From: Bacillota bacterium
Lineage (GTDB): Bacteria; Bacillota; Sulfobacillia; Sulfobacillales; Sulfobacillaceae
NCBI GenBank assembly: GCA_023511625.1
Contig: JAIMBD010000004.1
Location: 62,001-126,000 of the forward strand
Length of the DNA: 64,000 nt
Direction: 5' to 3'
Shown: in pieces, positions 1 to 7,857 of the stretch
How positions within the stretch are numbered: position 1 is the stretch's first letter
Layout: every line of letters begins with the position of its first letter
Translations under genes and position numbers: made by a program
The notes under the pieces: generated by a model
The model's input: only the letters and a program-made list of their open reading frames with translations
Told to the model about the DNA's origin: nothing
The model's database searches: none

Positions 1-1277
1 CTACAGACGTCGGTGCCGCCACTGATCGACGTCAGCCACACCGCGTCGCTCACAGCCTGATACACCCACCCAAAGTCCTGCGGTCCCAAGGGCGAACCGG
101 TCGACCCCACCGTTTTGAGAGAGGAGAGGGGAAAGGTTTTCCCCGGCTCCAATCCCGCTTGGCGGCAGGCCGCAAGGTAGGCCGCACTGGTGCCAAAGCA
201 GGTCCATTGGCCGGCTGCCGCCAGCTCCCACAGGCGCCCGGAGTGGGGAAAAAAGGGATGGCCGTCGTAGAAGACGGGCTCGGACCCCACCAACATGGCG
301 CCGACCAAAAAGTTCCACATCATCCACCCGGTGGTGGTGTACCAGAAGACGCGGTCGCCCGGGCCGAGGTCCAAATGCAGGCCCAAAGCCTTCAAATGCT
401 CCAGCAACATCCCACCGTGGCCGTGGACGATGGCCTTGGGCGGGCCAGTAGTCCCAGAGGAAAACAGCACCCACAGGGGGTGGTCAAAAGGCACCTTCGT
501 CCACTCGAAGGGCCCGGGATGCGCCACCAAGTCCTCCCAAGTCCCTGCCCCCCATTCCGGAACCGTCCCCAACACCGGCAACCACACCCAGCGCGTGTCC
601 GGCGACAGCTGGTCCCGCACCGCGCCGAGGACCGTCCGGCGGTCGTAGGCCACGCCCCCGTAGCGATAGCCATCGGCGGCCAACACCACCTTGGGCTGAA
701 TTTGCACCAAGCGCTCGACCAAGGCGGTCGGCCCGAATTCGGGCGCACACGACACCCACACGGCACCCAGCGAGGCCGTAGCCAAAAAGGCCACCACCGT
801 CTCCCAGCGGTTCGGCAAAATGCCGGCCACCCCATCGCCGGCTGCTACCCCGAGCGCCTTGAGCCCCTGCCGAGCCCGGGCTACAGCCGACACCAGCGCC
901 GGCCCCGAGACTGGCATCGGCGGCGTCACCTCGTCCCCCCACCAGAGCGCCACCGGGGCCTGTGCCACCGCCTCGACCAGGTACGCCGCATAGTTCACCG
1001 AGGCCTCGGGAAACCAGCGCACGCCGGGCATTCGCCCGGTGGGGGGCCACTGGATGGCCGGCCCCGGCGGTTCCGGGCCGACCCTGAAATACCGCCACAC
1101 CGACCGCCAAAACCCTTCGAGGTCGCTCACCGACCACTGCCAGAGGGACGCATAGGTGTCGGGATCCGGGCCCGTCCCGGTCCGTCCGAGCCATTTCGCG
1201 TACGCCCACAGCCGGCTGGCCGCGGCCCGCTCTGGACTCGGGGTCCACAACAGCGCTCCTTCGCGCGCCCCATTCAT
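1..1277 (-). CDS. Acetoacetyl-CoA synthetase, C-terminus cut by window edge
   Basis: ANL-superfamily acyl-CoA synthetase that would activate acetoacetate with ATP and CoA. The ATG at 1277 (MNGAREGALLWTPSP) opens an uninterrupted frame to the left edge, about 425 residues of an expected 650. The N-terminal region around PGVRWFPEASVNYA is typical of acetoacetate-CoA ligases. The AMP-binding loop SSGTTGPPKAIVHG lies near residue 272, followed by FWYTTTGWMMWNF, and the frame leaves the window at SISGGTDVC. These features are seen; substrate assignment rests on family resemblance, and propionyl-CoA-type ligases are the alternative. It lies 30 bp downstream of the flavin reductase gene in the same orientation, so the two are probably cotranscribed. 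Such enzymes serve polyhydroxybutyrate or ketone-body use. Confidence 0.8.
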   Translation of the reverse strand, partial: MNGAREGALLWTPSPERAAASRLWAYAKWLGRTGTGPDPDTYASLWQWSVSDLEGFWRSVWRYFRVGPEPPGPAIQWPPTGRMPGVRWFPEASVNYAAYLVEAVAQAPVALWWGDEVTPPMPVSGPALVSAVARARQGLKALGVAAGDGVAGILPNRWETVVAFLATASLGAVWVSCAPEFGPTALVERLVQIQPKVVLAADGYRYGGVAYDRRTVLGAVRDQLSPDTRWVWLPVLGTVPEWGAGTWEDLVAHPGPFEWTKVPFDHPLWVLFSSGTTGPPKAIVHGHGGMLLEHLKALGLHLDLGPGDRVFWYTTTGWMMWNFLVGAMLVGSEPVFYDGHPFFPHSGRLWELAAAGQWTCFGTSAAYLAACRQAGLEPGKTFPLSSLKTVGSTGSPLGPQDFGWVYQAVSDAVWLTSISGGTDVC

Positions 1278-1307
1278 GGTCCGACGCCTCAGCCTCCTTT
1301 GTGCAAT

Positions 1308-1928
1308 CTACCGCTCCCACCGCGGGCGCTCCGCGCGCCGGATCTCCTGGGTCGCGGTCCACGCCGGGCCGCCCATGCGCCCCATGGCGCGAAGCCGCCT
1401 CGGGTCCACGCCGGCCTCGTCGACCACGTCGTCCGCCATCCACATCCAGACCACCCGCCCCACCAGGAAGGTCGCGGGATGCGACCGGCCGTCGGCTTGC
1501 CCAAACTCCAGCGCCGCCTCGAGCACGCACTCGAGGCGCACCGGTGCCTCCGCCAAGCCGGGCACGGACACCTTGTGGCTTTGGACCGGAGTCAACCCCA
1601 CCGCTGCGACCTCGTCGTAGTCCGGCGGCGCCTCGATGCTGGTGGCGTTGGCCATCAGCCAATTCGCCTCCGTCACGGTGTTGATGACAAACTCGCCGGT
1701 GGCCAAGGCGTTGCTTGCCGTGTCCTTCAGGACGCCCCGCCGCCGCATCACCGTCACTCCCAAAAGCGGCGGATGCGCCGCAAGACAGGTGAAAAAGCTG
1801 AACGGGGCCGCGTTGAGCTTGCCTTGGGGAGATCGGGTGGTGACCCACGCCACCGGCCGCGGCACCACCACTGTCGTCAGCCAGCGGTAGAGGGCATCGC
1901 CGCCCTCGGCTTCCGGATCCAGTTCCAT
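1308..1928 (-). CDS. Flavin reductase family protein (FMN-binding split barrel)
   Basis: A 206-residue protein spanning the flavin reductase-like split-barrel domain. The N-terminal segment RPVAWVTTRSPQGKLNAAPF matches the family signature RPxAxVsTxxxxGxxNxAPFSFF, in which the backbone binds FMN. FVINTVTEANWLMANATS and the later FLVGRVV strand also fit the family. Such proteins either reduce flavin with NAD(P)H for a monooxygenase or act as small FMN-dependent oxidoreductases; the sequence does not decide which. The ATG at 1928 has a GAGGAGG Shine-Dalgarno site about 9 nt upstream. It is first in a probable two-gene unit with the acyl-CoA synthetase and is divergent from rpsT. Confidence 0.8.
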   Translation of the reverse strand: MELDPEAEGGDALYRWLTTVVVPRPVAWVTTRSPQGKLNAAPFSFFTCLAAHPPLLGVTVMRRRGVLKDTASNALATGEFVINTVTEANWLMANATSIEAPPDYDEVAAVGLTPVQSHKVSVPGLAEAPVRLECVLEAALEFGQADGRSHPATFLVGRVVWMWMADDVVDEAGVDPRRLRAMGRMGGPAWTATQEIRRAERPRWER

Positions 1929-1987
1929 GCCCCTGCCTCCTCGTCCTGACTGCCCATGGGCCTTAGCCGACGGGCCTTGTGCCTGCC

Positions 1988-2016
1988 TTTACCCCGTCCG
2001 TTGGGACTGGTATAAT
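1988..2016 (+). promoter_or_regulatory. Candidate vegetative promoter of rpsT
   Basis: A -35 box TTTACC (1988-1993) and a perfect -10 box TATAAT (2011-2016) are separated by 17 bp. Transcription would start near 2023, leaving a leader of about 12 nt that contains the GGGAGG ribosome-binding site of rpsT. Confidence 0.7.
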
Positions 2017-2034
2017 CGCGCGGGAGGGATCGGC

Positions 2035-2307
2035 GTGGCCAATACCAAATCTGCCAAGAAGCGCATTCGCCAAATTCGGGTGCGCACGCTCCGCAACAAG
2101 ATCCGCAAGACCATGATCCGCACCGCCGTGCGCCGGTTTGAGGATGCACTCCAGCGGCGGGACTTCGAGGCGGCGGAAATGGCACTGCGGTTTGTGTACG
2201 CGCGCCTGGACCGTGCGGCCCAGAAAGGGGCCATCCATCGCAACAAGGCCGCCCGCAGAAAGTCGCGGTTGGCGCTAAAACTCCAACGCGCGCGCGCGGC
2301 CAGCTAA
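2035..2307 (+). CDS. rpsT: 30S ribosomal protein S20
   Basis: A 90-residue basic protein starting VANTKSAKKRIRQ, which matches S20 from its first residues. S20 binds 16S rRNA early in small-subunit assembly. I chose the GTG at 2035 because GGGAGG lies 7 nt upstream and because the match to S20 starts there; an upstream in-frame ATG at 1927 would lie before the promoter. The gene is convergent with holA, and the last 33 bp of the two genes overlap. In many Firmicutes rpsT and holA are neighbours, as here. Length agrees with the family (about 85-90). Confidence 0.95.
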   Translation: MANTKSAKKRIRQIRVRTLRNKIRKTMIRTAVRRFEDALQRRDFEAAEMALRFVYARLDRAAQKGAIHRNKAARRKSRLALKLQRARAAS

Positions 2308-3321
2308 CTCCGTCGCCCCCGCCCCGAGCCGGTCCGGCGGGGGTTCGTTTTGCCCCCGCCGCCGGGGGGTCACGGTGGCGATCCAGGCCGTGAGCCACAC
2401 CCCGGGGTCGCCGGCGCCGCCTTTGACGGCTTGGTCCACCCGCTTGGCCCATTGCAGGGCCCAGGTGAGTTCGCCGCGCGACCAGCGGGCCGACCGGGCC
2501 CACAGCCGCCGTGCCGCGGCCGGATTCAGGCGAGCCTGGTGCTGAAAGGCGGCCACATCGCCGCCGCCCTCGCGCACGGCCACAGCCAAAAGCAGCGCCT
2601 CCAGTTGCCGAGCCAGCATCACCACCAGGACCACCGGCAACTCGCCGCGTTCAAGCGCCGCCTCGGCCTCGCCCAGCGCCCGCTGGACATCGCGTTCCAC
2701 GAAGGCATCGACCAAGCGCCACAGCGGGCCTCCTTCCGGAGCCGTGACAAACTCCGCCACCTGGTCGCGGTCCCAGATCCCCCGGCGATGCACCGAACCC
2801 CATAAGGCCATCTTTTCCAGTTCGCTGCGCACCTGGTCCCCTTGGTCGAACAGGACCTCGCTCATCCATTCGACGGCCCCGCGAGTCAAGGACACGCGCC
2901 GCGCCTGGGCCTCCTCGGCCACAAAGGCGCGCATCTCGGCCGCCGTGGGCGGCTTCGGCTCGATCACCCGTTCCGTTCCCAAAAGCTCCATCAGGCGGGG
3001 CGCTGGCTTGGACTCGCTCAAGACCAGAACCGCGCCCTCGGCCGGATGCGTGAGGTAGGCGCGCAGTCCAGCCTCCTTCCCGCTGAACCCGGCCTCCCGG
3101 ACCAGCACCACGCGCTTTCGGGCAAACCACTCCGCGCGAGCCAGGGCCTCGGCCACTTTTGCCCAGCCGACGCGCCCTTCCAGCTCCGTCACCGGCCACC
3201 GGCCGTCTTCGCGCAGGGTCCGCCACCACTCCCGCACCCAGAACGTCCACGGTCCGGCGATAAGGTACACCGGTTCCACCTGGCCGCGGCGCGCCCGCTG
3301 CCATGCCTCCCACCCCGTCAT
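2275..3321 (-). CDS. holA: DNA polymerase III subunit delta
   Basis: A 348-residue clamp-loader delta subunit. Segments typical of HolA are visible: an N-terminal EPVYLIAGPWTFWVREW, a central VLVLSESKPAPRL, a lid region RVSLTRGAVEWMSE near residue 165, and the C-terminal helical collar domain (DAVKGG-type motif as VDQAVKGG near residue 310). Delta opens the beta clamp within the DnaX complex and lacks the Walker ATPase motifs, which are indeed absent. The ATG at 3321 overlaps the stop of the upstream histidine kinase gene (ATGA), implying translational coupling. The 3' end overlaps rpsT by 33 bp in convergent orientation. Confidence 0.88.
   Translation of the reverse strand: MTGWEAWQRARRGQVEPVYLIAGPWTFWVREWWRTLREDGRWPVTELEGRVGWAKVAEALARAEWFARKRVVLVREAGFSGKEAGLRAYLTHPAEGAVLVLSESKPAPRLMELLGTERVIEPKPPTAAEMRAFVAEEAQARRVSLTRGAVEWMSEVLFDQGDQVRSELEKMALWGSVHRRGIWDRDQVAEFVTAPEGGPLWRLVDAFVERDVQRALGEAEAALERGELPVVLVVMLARQLEALLLAVAVREGGGDVAAFQHQARLNPAAARRLWARSARWSRGELTWALQWAKRVDQAVKGGAGDPGVWLTAWIATVTPRRRGQNEPPPDRLGAGATELAGRARALEF
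2314..2349 (+). terminator. Rho-independent terminator of rpsT
   Basis: The arms CCCCCGCC (2314-2321) and GGCGGGGG (2334-2341) form a perfect 8-bp stem, followed by TTCGTTTT. The whole hairpin lies inside the 3' coding part of holA on the other strand. Confidence 0.7.
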
Positions 3322-4625
3322 GCCGGCTTCCCCCCTTCCCGGCCCTCGCTCGGGGTTCCCGCTCCCCCGGGCAGGCGGATGATGAAGGTCGTCCCGCGTC
3401 CTGGCGTCGACCGCACCTCCAGGTCCCCGCGGTGCGCCCGCACCAAGCGCTGGGCGATGGCGAGCCCGAGGCCCACCCCGGTGGGCTTGGTGGTCACCAC
3501 GTTGTAGAGGTTGGCCATCACCTCGGCCGGCAGTCCAGGCCCGTCGTCGGCCACCGCGATCGCGACCCACTCCCCCTCGCGGTGCGCCTTCACCGTCACC
3601 GTCCCGGGGCCGGGCGCCAGGGCCTCGGCTGCGTTCTTGAAGAGGTTGAGCAGCACCTGGAACAGCCGGTCGCGGTCGGCCCAGACCTCCGCCACCTCGA
3701 GCGCAGTGCTTAGGTCTACCGGGCCGCGCAGGCGCGGGTCGACCATGTTCCACGCCGCCTCGACCAACGCCGCCAGCGACACCCAGCCAAACTCCAGATG
3801 CAGGGGGCGGGTCAGCCACAAAAGGTCTTCGCTCAACCGCGCCAACCGCTCGACCTCGCGGATGGCCTCCAACAACCATCCCCGCACCGGCTCCTCCGGC
3901 GTTTCGGCCACGGCCAGCTCCAGGTAGCCGGCGATGGCCGTCAGCGGATTGCGCAGCTCGTGCATCACATTGGCCGCCGCCTCGCCGGAGATGGTCTCCT
4001 CGATGCGAAACGGCACCGGCACCGCCTCGACCAGCGCCGCTTGCCCCAGGGGACGAATGCGAAGCTGGACGCGCCCGTGATTGGCCACTACGCGCCCCTG
4101 GGCATCGGCAGTCATCAGGCTTTGCCAGGAGGGCAAGATTCCCACCTCGTCCCAGCGGATGCCCTCCAGGGCCTCTCCCCCCCGCAAGACCGCCGCCGCG
4201 GCGGGATTGGCGTAACGAAAGCGGCCCTCTCGGGCCACGGCCACTCCCGTGTCTAACTGGGCCAGCCAATCCTCTGGCGTCTCCTGGTCCACCCACCCCA
4301 AGAACCCCTGCAGAGCCCCCACCAAATTGCGGACCGGCACCACCAACGCCGGCAACCGGCGCGGCCCCGCCTCGATCCAGGCCCGCTGGGCCCCGTGAGC
4401 GCGGCGGGCGCGATGCTCCCAACGCACGGTAAACGGGTTTTGGACGCCGCCGGCCGCTGCCGCAGCGTTGGCCCACAGCCCTTCGCCCTCTACGCCGGCC
4501 CAGAAGAGCGGCCAGGGCAACAGGCCCAACGCCTCGCGCCGCACCGCAAAATCGTTGGCCAGCAACACCGAGGGCATGACCGTAAAGGTAAAGGACGTCG
4601 CGTGTTCCAATGCCACCGTCTCCAT
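3318..4625 (-). CDS. Sensor histidine kinase, PAS-type input, no membrane span seen
   Basis: A 435-residue kinase. The N-terminal 120 residues are unassigned; residues around 120-200 look like a PAS fold. The HisKA box MHELRNPLTAIAGY places the phospho-accepting His at 222. The HATPase domain has an N box (LLNLFKNAAEAL), a G1 box (VADDGPGLP) and a G2 box (TGVGLGLAIAQRLV). No transmembrane helix is evident, so it is probably cytosolic. No response regulator gene is adjacent, so it may be an orphan, perhaps a sporulation-type kinase feeding Spo0F; that is inference. It overlaps holA by 4 bp. Start at the 4625 ATG has no clear Shine-Dalgarno; a GTG at 4616 with GGAG upstream is the alternative. 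Confidence 0.85.
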   Translation of the reverse strand: METVALEHATSFTFTVMPSVLLANDFAVRREALGLLPWPLFWAGVEGEGLWANAAAAAGGVQNPFTVRWEHRARRAHGAQRAWIEAGPRRLPALVVPVRNLVGALQGFLGWVDQETPEDWLAQLDTGVAVAREGRFRYANPAAAAVLRGGEALEGIRWDEVGILPSWQSLMTADAQGRVVANHGRVQLRIRPLGQAALVEAVPVPFRIEETISGEAAANVMHELRNPLTAIAGYLELAVAETPEEPVRGWLLEAIREVERLARLSEDLLWLTRPLHLEFGWVSLAALVEAAWNMVDPRLRGPVDLSTALEVAEVWADRDRLFQVLLNLFKNAAEALAPGPGTVTVKAHREGEWVAIAVADDGPGLPAEVMANLYNVVTTKPTGVGLGLAIAQRLVRAHRGDLEVRSTPGRGTTFIIRLPGGAGTPSEGREGGKPA

Positions 4626-4802
4626 CGGTCAAAGTGCGAATCGAAAATGAGGAGCGACGGTCAAACCTTCGCCGGGCGGCCCCGAGGGGCTCCCATCCCA
4701 TCTACAAACGGCATTCACCACCCCGGCAAACAAATATTTCCAGTTTTCTTCGCGATTCCCTTGAGGAAATCCTTCCTGGCGGCCCGGCTTTTTGCCGGCG
4801 CG

Positions 4803-5792
4803 TCACGGCGCCGGCGACCGACTCCCGTCCGGTTTCCGGCGGTAGCGCTGGTCGTAGGCGGCGAGAATCTCCCGAGCGGGAAACAGCGCCGCCTCCGGCA
4901 CCCCCACCTCAAGGCCCGGACCCCGGAGGTATCGCTCCGCGTGATCCGGGTAGACCACCACATCGCTCTGGGAGAAGCTTCGCCAGCCCTCCACGTCGAG
5001 GACCGTCATGCCCTCAGGACCGGCGACGAAGGCGAAGGCGAGCCCACCGCCCGCCGGTTTGGCCACGATGTCGCCCTGGGACACCGGCACCGTGCGCCAG
5101 CCCATGTCCAACACCCCCGAGCCGGCCAAGATGGCATAGCATTCGTCCACGTCAGAGTGACTGTGGCGGCGGTTGCCGCGGCCGTGCGGCTTAAGCCGGT
5201 AGACCTGTGCCGCCAAGCGGTCCGAACCCAAGGCGGCGGAAAGATAGACAAAGATTCCATCTGGCGTCACCTTCTGGGTGCGCGCCCAAAGTCCCGCCTC
5301 TGGCGCCTGTGGGTCAAAGGGGCGCGCCACGGGAGGCCACCAGGCCTCTTCCCAGGGTCCCGCGCCCCCGGCCAAAAATGCCGGATAGGCCTCGGCCAGG
5401 GTCTGGGCCGGCATCGGGTGGGCGTCCAGTCGGCACCACCCCACGGCGTCGGCGTAGAACGAGAGGGTGCGGCAGATCCACTCGCGGGCGGCCGGCGTGG
5501 TGCGCGGTACCACCGCCACCCGCGGCCCTGCCGGGGATGCTTGAGCCCCCTGCCCGAGCGTCAGCCGGAACCAATCCGAAAACAGGCGCAGCCTTAATCG
5601 CGGGTTTCCTGCCGGCACATCCACGGCCGCGTCGCCCACCCCATCCGGAGCCAGGAGCTGCCAGGCCCAGTCCAGGCGCAGCACGCGTCCGCTGCCCCAC
5701 GCCTGCGCGAGGGCCTCCGCGACAGCCACGGCCTCCGAGGCCGCTGCCAGGTCGGTCGGCCCCCCGGCCCACTCCAACACCGCCCACTGCAT
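4803..5792 (-). CDS. Cupin-domain protein with uncharacterised N-terminal region
   Basis: A 329-residue protein. The C-terminal part (about 215-310) is a cupin barrel: the metal-site motif appears as RRHSHSDVDECYAILAGSG, with the second motif in GDIVAKPAGGGLAF. The N-terminal 200 residues are not recognised; they contain WICRTLSFYADAVGWCRLDAHP and may form another domain. The ATG at 5792 (MQWAVLEWAGG) has GGGGGCG upstream and was preferred over longer starts that read through promoter-like sequence. Role unknown; cupins of this shape include sugar-phosphate isomerases, dioxygenases and binding proteins. It is divergent from the ABC permease gene, about 210 bp away. Confidence 0.6.
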   Translation of the reverse strand: MQWAVLEWAGGPTDLAAASEAVAVAEALAQAWGSGRVLRLDWAWQLLAPDGVGDAAVDVPAGNPRLRLRLFSDWFRLTLGQGAQASPAGPRVAVVPRTTPAAREWICRTLSFYADAVGWCRLDAHPMPAQTLAEAYPAFLAGGAGPWEEAWWPPVARPFDPQAPEAGLWARTQKVTPDGIFVYLSAALGSDRLAAQVYRLKPHGRGNRRHSHSDVDECYAILAGSGVLDMGWRTVPVSQGDIVAKPAGGGLAFAFVAGPEGMTVLDVEGWRSFSQSDVVVYPDHAERYLRGPGLEVGVPEAALFPAREILAAYDQRYRRKPDGSRSPAP

Positions 5793-6003
5793 GCCATCGC
5801 CCCCTGGTAAACGTCCGCCTAGGCCGGCGATCAGCCCTGCCCCGCGCCGCTTCCAGTATAGCCCATCGCATCCGGGCCCCGCGGAAAATCCGGCAGACTG
5901 GCCCGAGAATGGGCCGAAGCGGCAGCGATGCATGCTAAGATGGCTAAGTAACCCGTTGCTGGTTTGGCCACTGAGGTGCCCACAAGGGAAAGGGAAGCCC
6001 GGA

Positions 6004-7710
6004 GTGAACTCGGCCGAGTCTGTCAAAACCCCCGTCGCCGATGTCTTGGTCGGCGCGCTGGTTCTCGCCCTTTTCTCGCTCCTCTTGGCGTGGGCCACGC
6101 GCGGCCCCCACTACGCGGCCGGAACCGGGACCATCCGGTTGGCCTGGTCGGCCCTGCCCCAAGACGCCGCCTATTCCTGGCTGCGCATGGCTGCCGCCTA
6201 TCTCCTCTCGCTCGGTTTCAGCTTGGTCTACGCCTATCTGGCGGCCTTCAACGCCCGTTGGGAGCGCATCCTCATCCCCATTCTCGACATCCTGCAGTCG
6301 ATCCCGGTCCTGTCGTTCTTGCCGGTGGTATTGGAAGCGTTCATCGCCCTGGTGCCCGGCTCGCGCCTTGGGGTCAACCTGGCCTCCATCCTGCTCATCT
6401 TCACCGGCCAGGTCTGGAACATGGTCTTTGCCTGCTACCACAGCTTCATCACCGTGCCCCGCGACCTCGAGGAGCTGGCGCGTTCCCTCAACCTTTCGGC
6501 CTGGCAGCGGTTTCGTCTGTTGGAGTTACCCTATGCCATGGTGGGATTGGTCTACAACTCCATGATGTCCTGGGCCGGCGGCTGGTTCTTCCTCATGGCC
6601 TGCGAGATGTTCTCCTTGGGCAACCGCAACTACCAACTGGAGGGCCTCGGCTCCTTTCTCCAGACCGCCGCCAACCGCGGCGACTGGGGTGCCGAAGGGG
6701 CGGGACTGGTGACGTTGGTGGCGATGATCGTGGCCATGGACCAGGTCATTTGGCGCCCGCTTTTGGCCTGGGCGGACAAGTTCAAGGTCGAGGGATGGCA
6801 GGCCGAAGGCGCGGGCGCCCACTCTGCCATCTTGCGCCTTTTACGCCGGTCGCGCCTTTTGGCCTGGGCGGGCCACCACCTCTGGCAGCCCCTGGGCGAG
6901 GCCCTCGACCAGGGGTGGGCCCGCGCCGGGCGTACCGCCCGGGCCATTCCCGGGGTCGGAGCCGTGTTGGGGTTGGTCCGGGCCTTGGTGGTGGCCGGCC
7001 TGTTCTACTCCCTTTTCGCGGCCCTGAAAGATGCGGCCCATCTCCTCGCTGCCGTACCGGCAGCAGCGTGGGGGACGGTGCTGGCGGCCACGGCTGCCAC
7101 CTTAGGCCGCGTGGCGGCCGCCCTTGCCATCTCGGCTGCTTGGACGGTACCGGTGGGGGTGTGGGTCGGACTCCACCGCCAGTGGTCGGCCCGCCTGACC
7201 CCCATCTCCCAAATCGCCGCCTCGGTGCCGGCCACGGCCCTCTTCCCGGGGTTGGTGGCCCTGCTCATCCACCTTCGCGGCGGGCTCGCGGTGGCTTCGG
7301 TACTGCTGATGGTCCTGGGTACCCAGTGGTACATCCTCTTCAACGTCATCGCCGGCGCCACCGCCATCCCCGAAGACCTGCGCGAGGCCACGCACCTTTT
7401 TGGCCTCAAGGGGATCCTGTTGTGGCGCACCCTGATTCTCCCCGCCATCTTCCCCTACCTGGTCACGGGATTGGTCACGGCCGCCGGCGGGGCCTGGAAC
7501 GCCAGCATCGTCGCGGAGTACGTCAGTTTCCAGGGGCACGTGTACACCGTGTTCGGCGTGGGAGCCCTCATCGCCGAGTCCTCCGCCGCCGCACACTACC
7601 CCCTGCTCTTGGCCGCCACCGCCACCCTCGCACTCACGGTGGTAGGCATCAACCGGCTGGTGTGGCGCCGCCTGTATCAGAAGGCAAGCCAGCGCTACAC
7701 CTTGTCCTAA
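6004..7710 (+). CDS. ABC transporter permease, two fused permease domains (NitT/TauT type)
   Basis: A 568-residue membrane protein with two copies of the binding-protein-dependent permease domain. Each copy has the cytoplasmic EAA loop that docks on the ATPase: DLEELARSLNLSAWQRFRLLELP in the first half and DLREATHLFGLKGILLWRTLILP in the second (both truncated here to the motif). Multiple hydrophobic helices are visible throughout. Family relatives import nitrate, sulfonate, taurine or similar anions. The GTG at 6004 is preceded by AAGGGAAAGGGAAG; an upstream ATG at 5932 is the alternative. The ATPase gene follows after 147 bp. No substrate-binding protein gene is adjacent. Confidence 0.85.
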   Translation: MNSAESVKTPVADVLVGALVLALFSLLLAWATRGPHYAAGTGTIRLAWSALPQDAAYSWLRMAAAYLLSLGFSLVYAYLAAFNARWERILIPILDILQSIPVLSFLPVVLEAFIALVPGSRLGVNLASILLIFTGQVWNMVFACYHSFITVPRDLEELARSLNLSAWQRFRLLELPYAMVGLVYNSMMSWAGGWFFLMACEMFSLGNRNYQLEGLGSFLQTAANRGDWGAEGAGLVTLVAMIVAMDQVIWRPLLAWADKFKVEGWQAEGAGAHSAILRLLRRSRLLAWAGHHLWQPLGEALDQGWARAGRTARAIPGVGAVLGLVRALVVAGLFYSLFAALKDAAHLLAAVPAAAWGTVLAATAATLGRVAAALAISAAWTVPVGVWVGLHRQWSARLTPISQIAASVPATALFPGLVALLIHLRGGLAVASVLLMVLGTQWYILFNVIAGATAIPEDLREATHLFGLKGILLWRTLILPAIFPYLVTGLVTAAGGAWNASIVAEYVSFQGHVYTVFGVGALIAESSAAAHYPLLLAATATLALTVVGINRLVWRRLYQKASQRYTLS

Positions 7711-7857
7711 ACATCCCCCGGCCCCCAAAAACACCGGCAGAGGGGACGTCGCCCGGGGCCGCCCGATCCCCGGTTTTGCGGCCGGTGTTTGGCTCGGTAA
7801 AGCGGTCAGGTCAGCCTAGGGATGAAGAAGCCTAGGGATCCAGAAAGGAGGGCACGC

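Noticed and set aside
159-1949. Long plus-strand open frame antisense to the acyl-CoA synthetase
   Set aside because: Arg/Pro/His-rich, no domain, and opposite to two clear genes; high GC makes such frames common.
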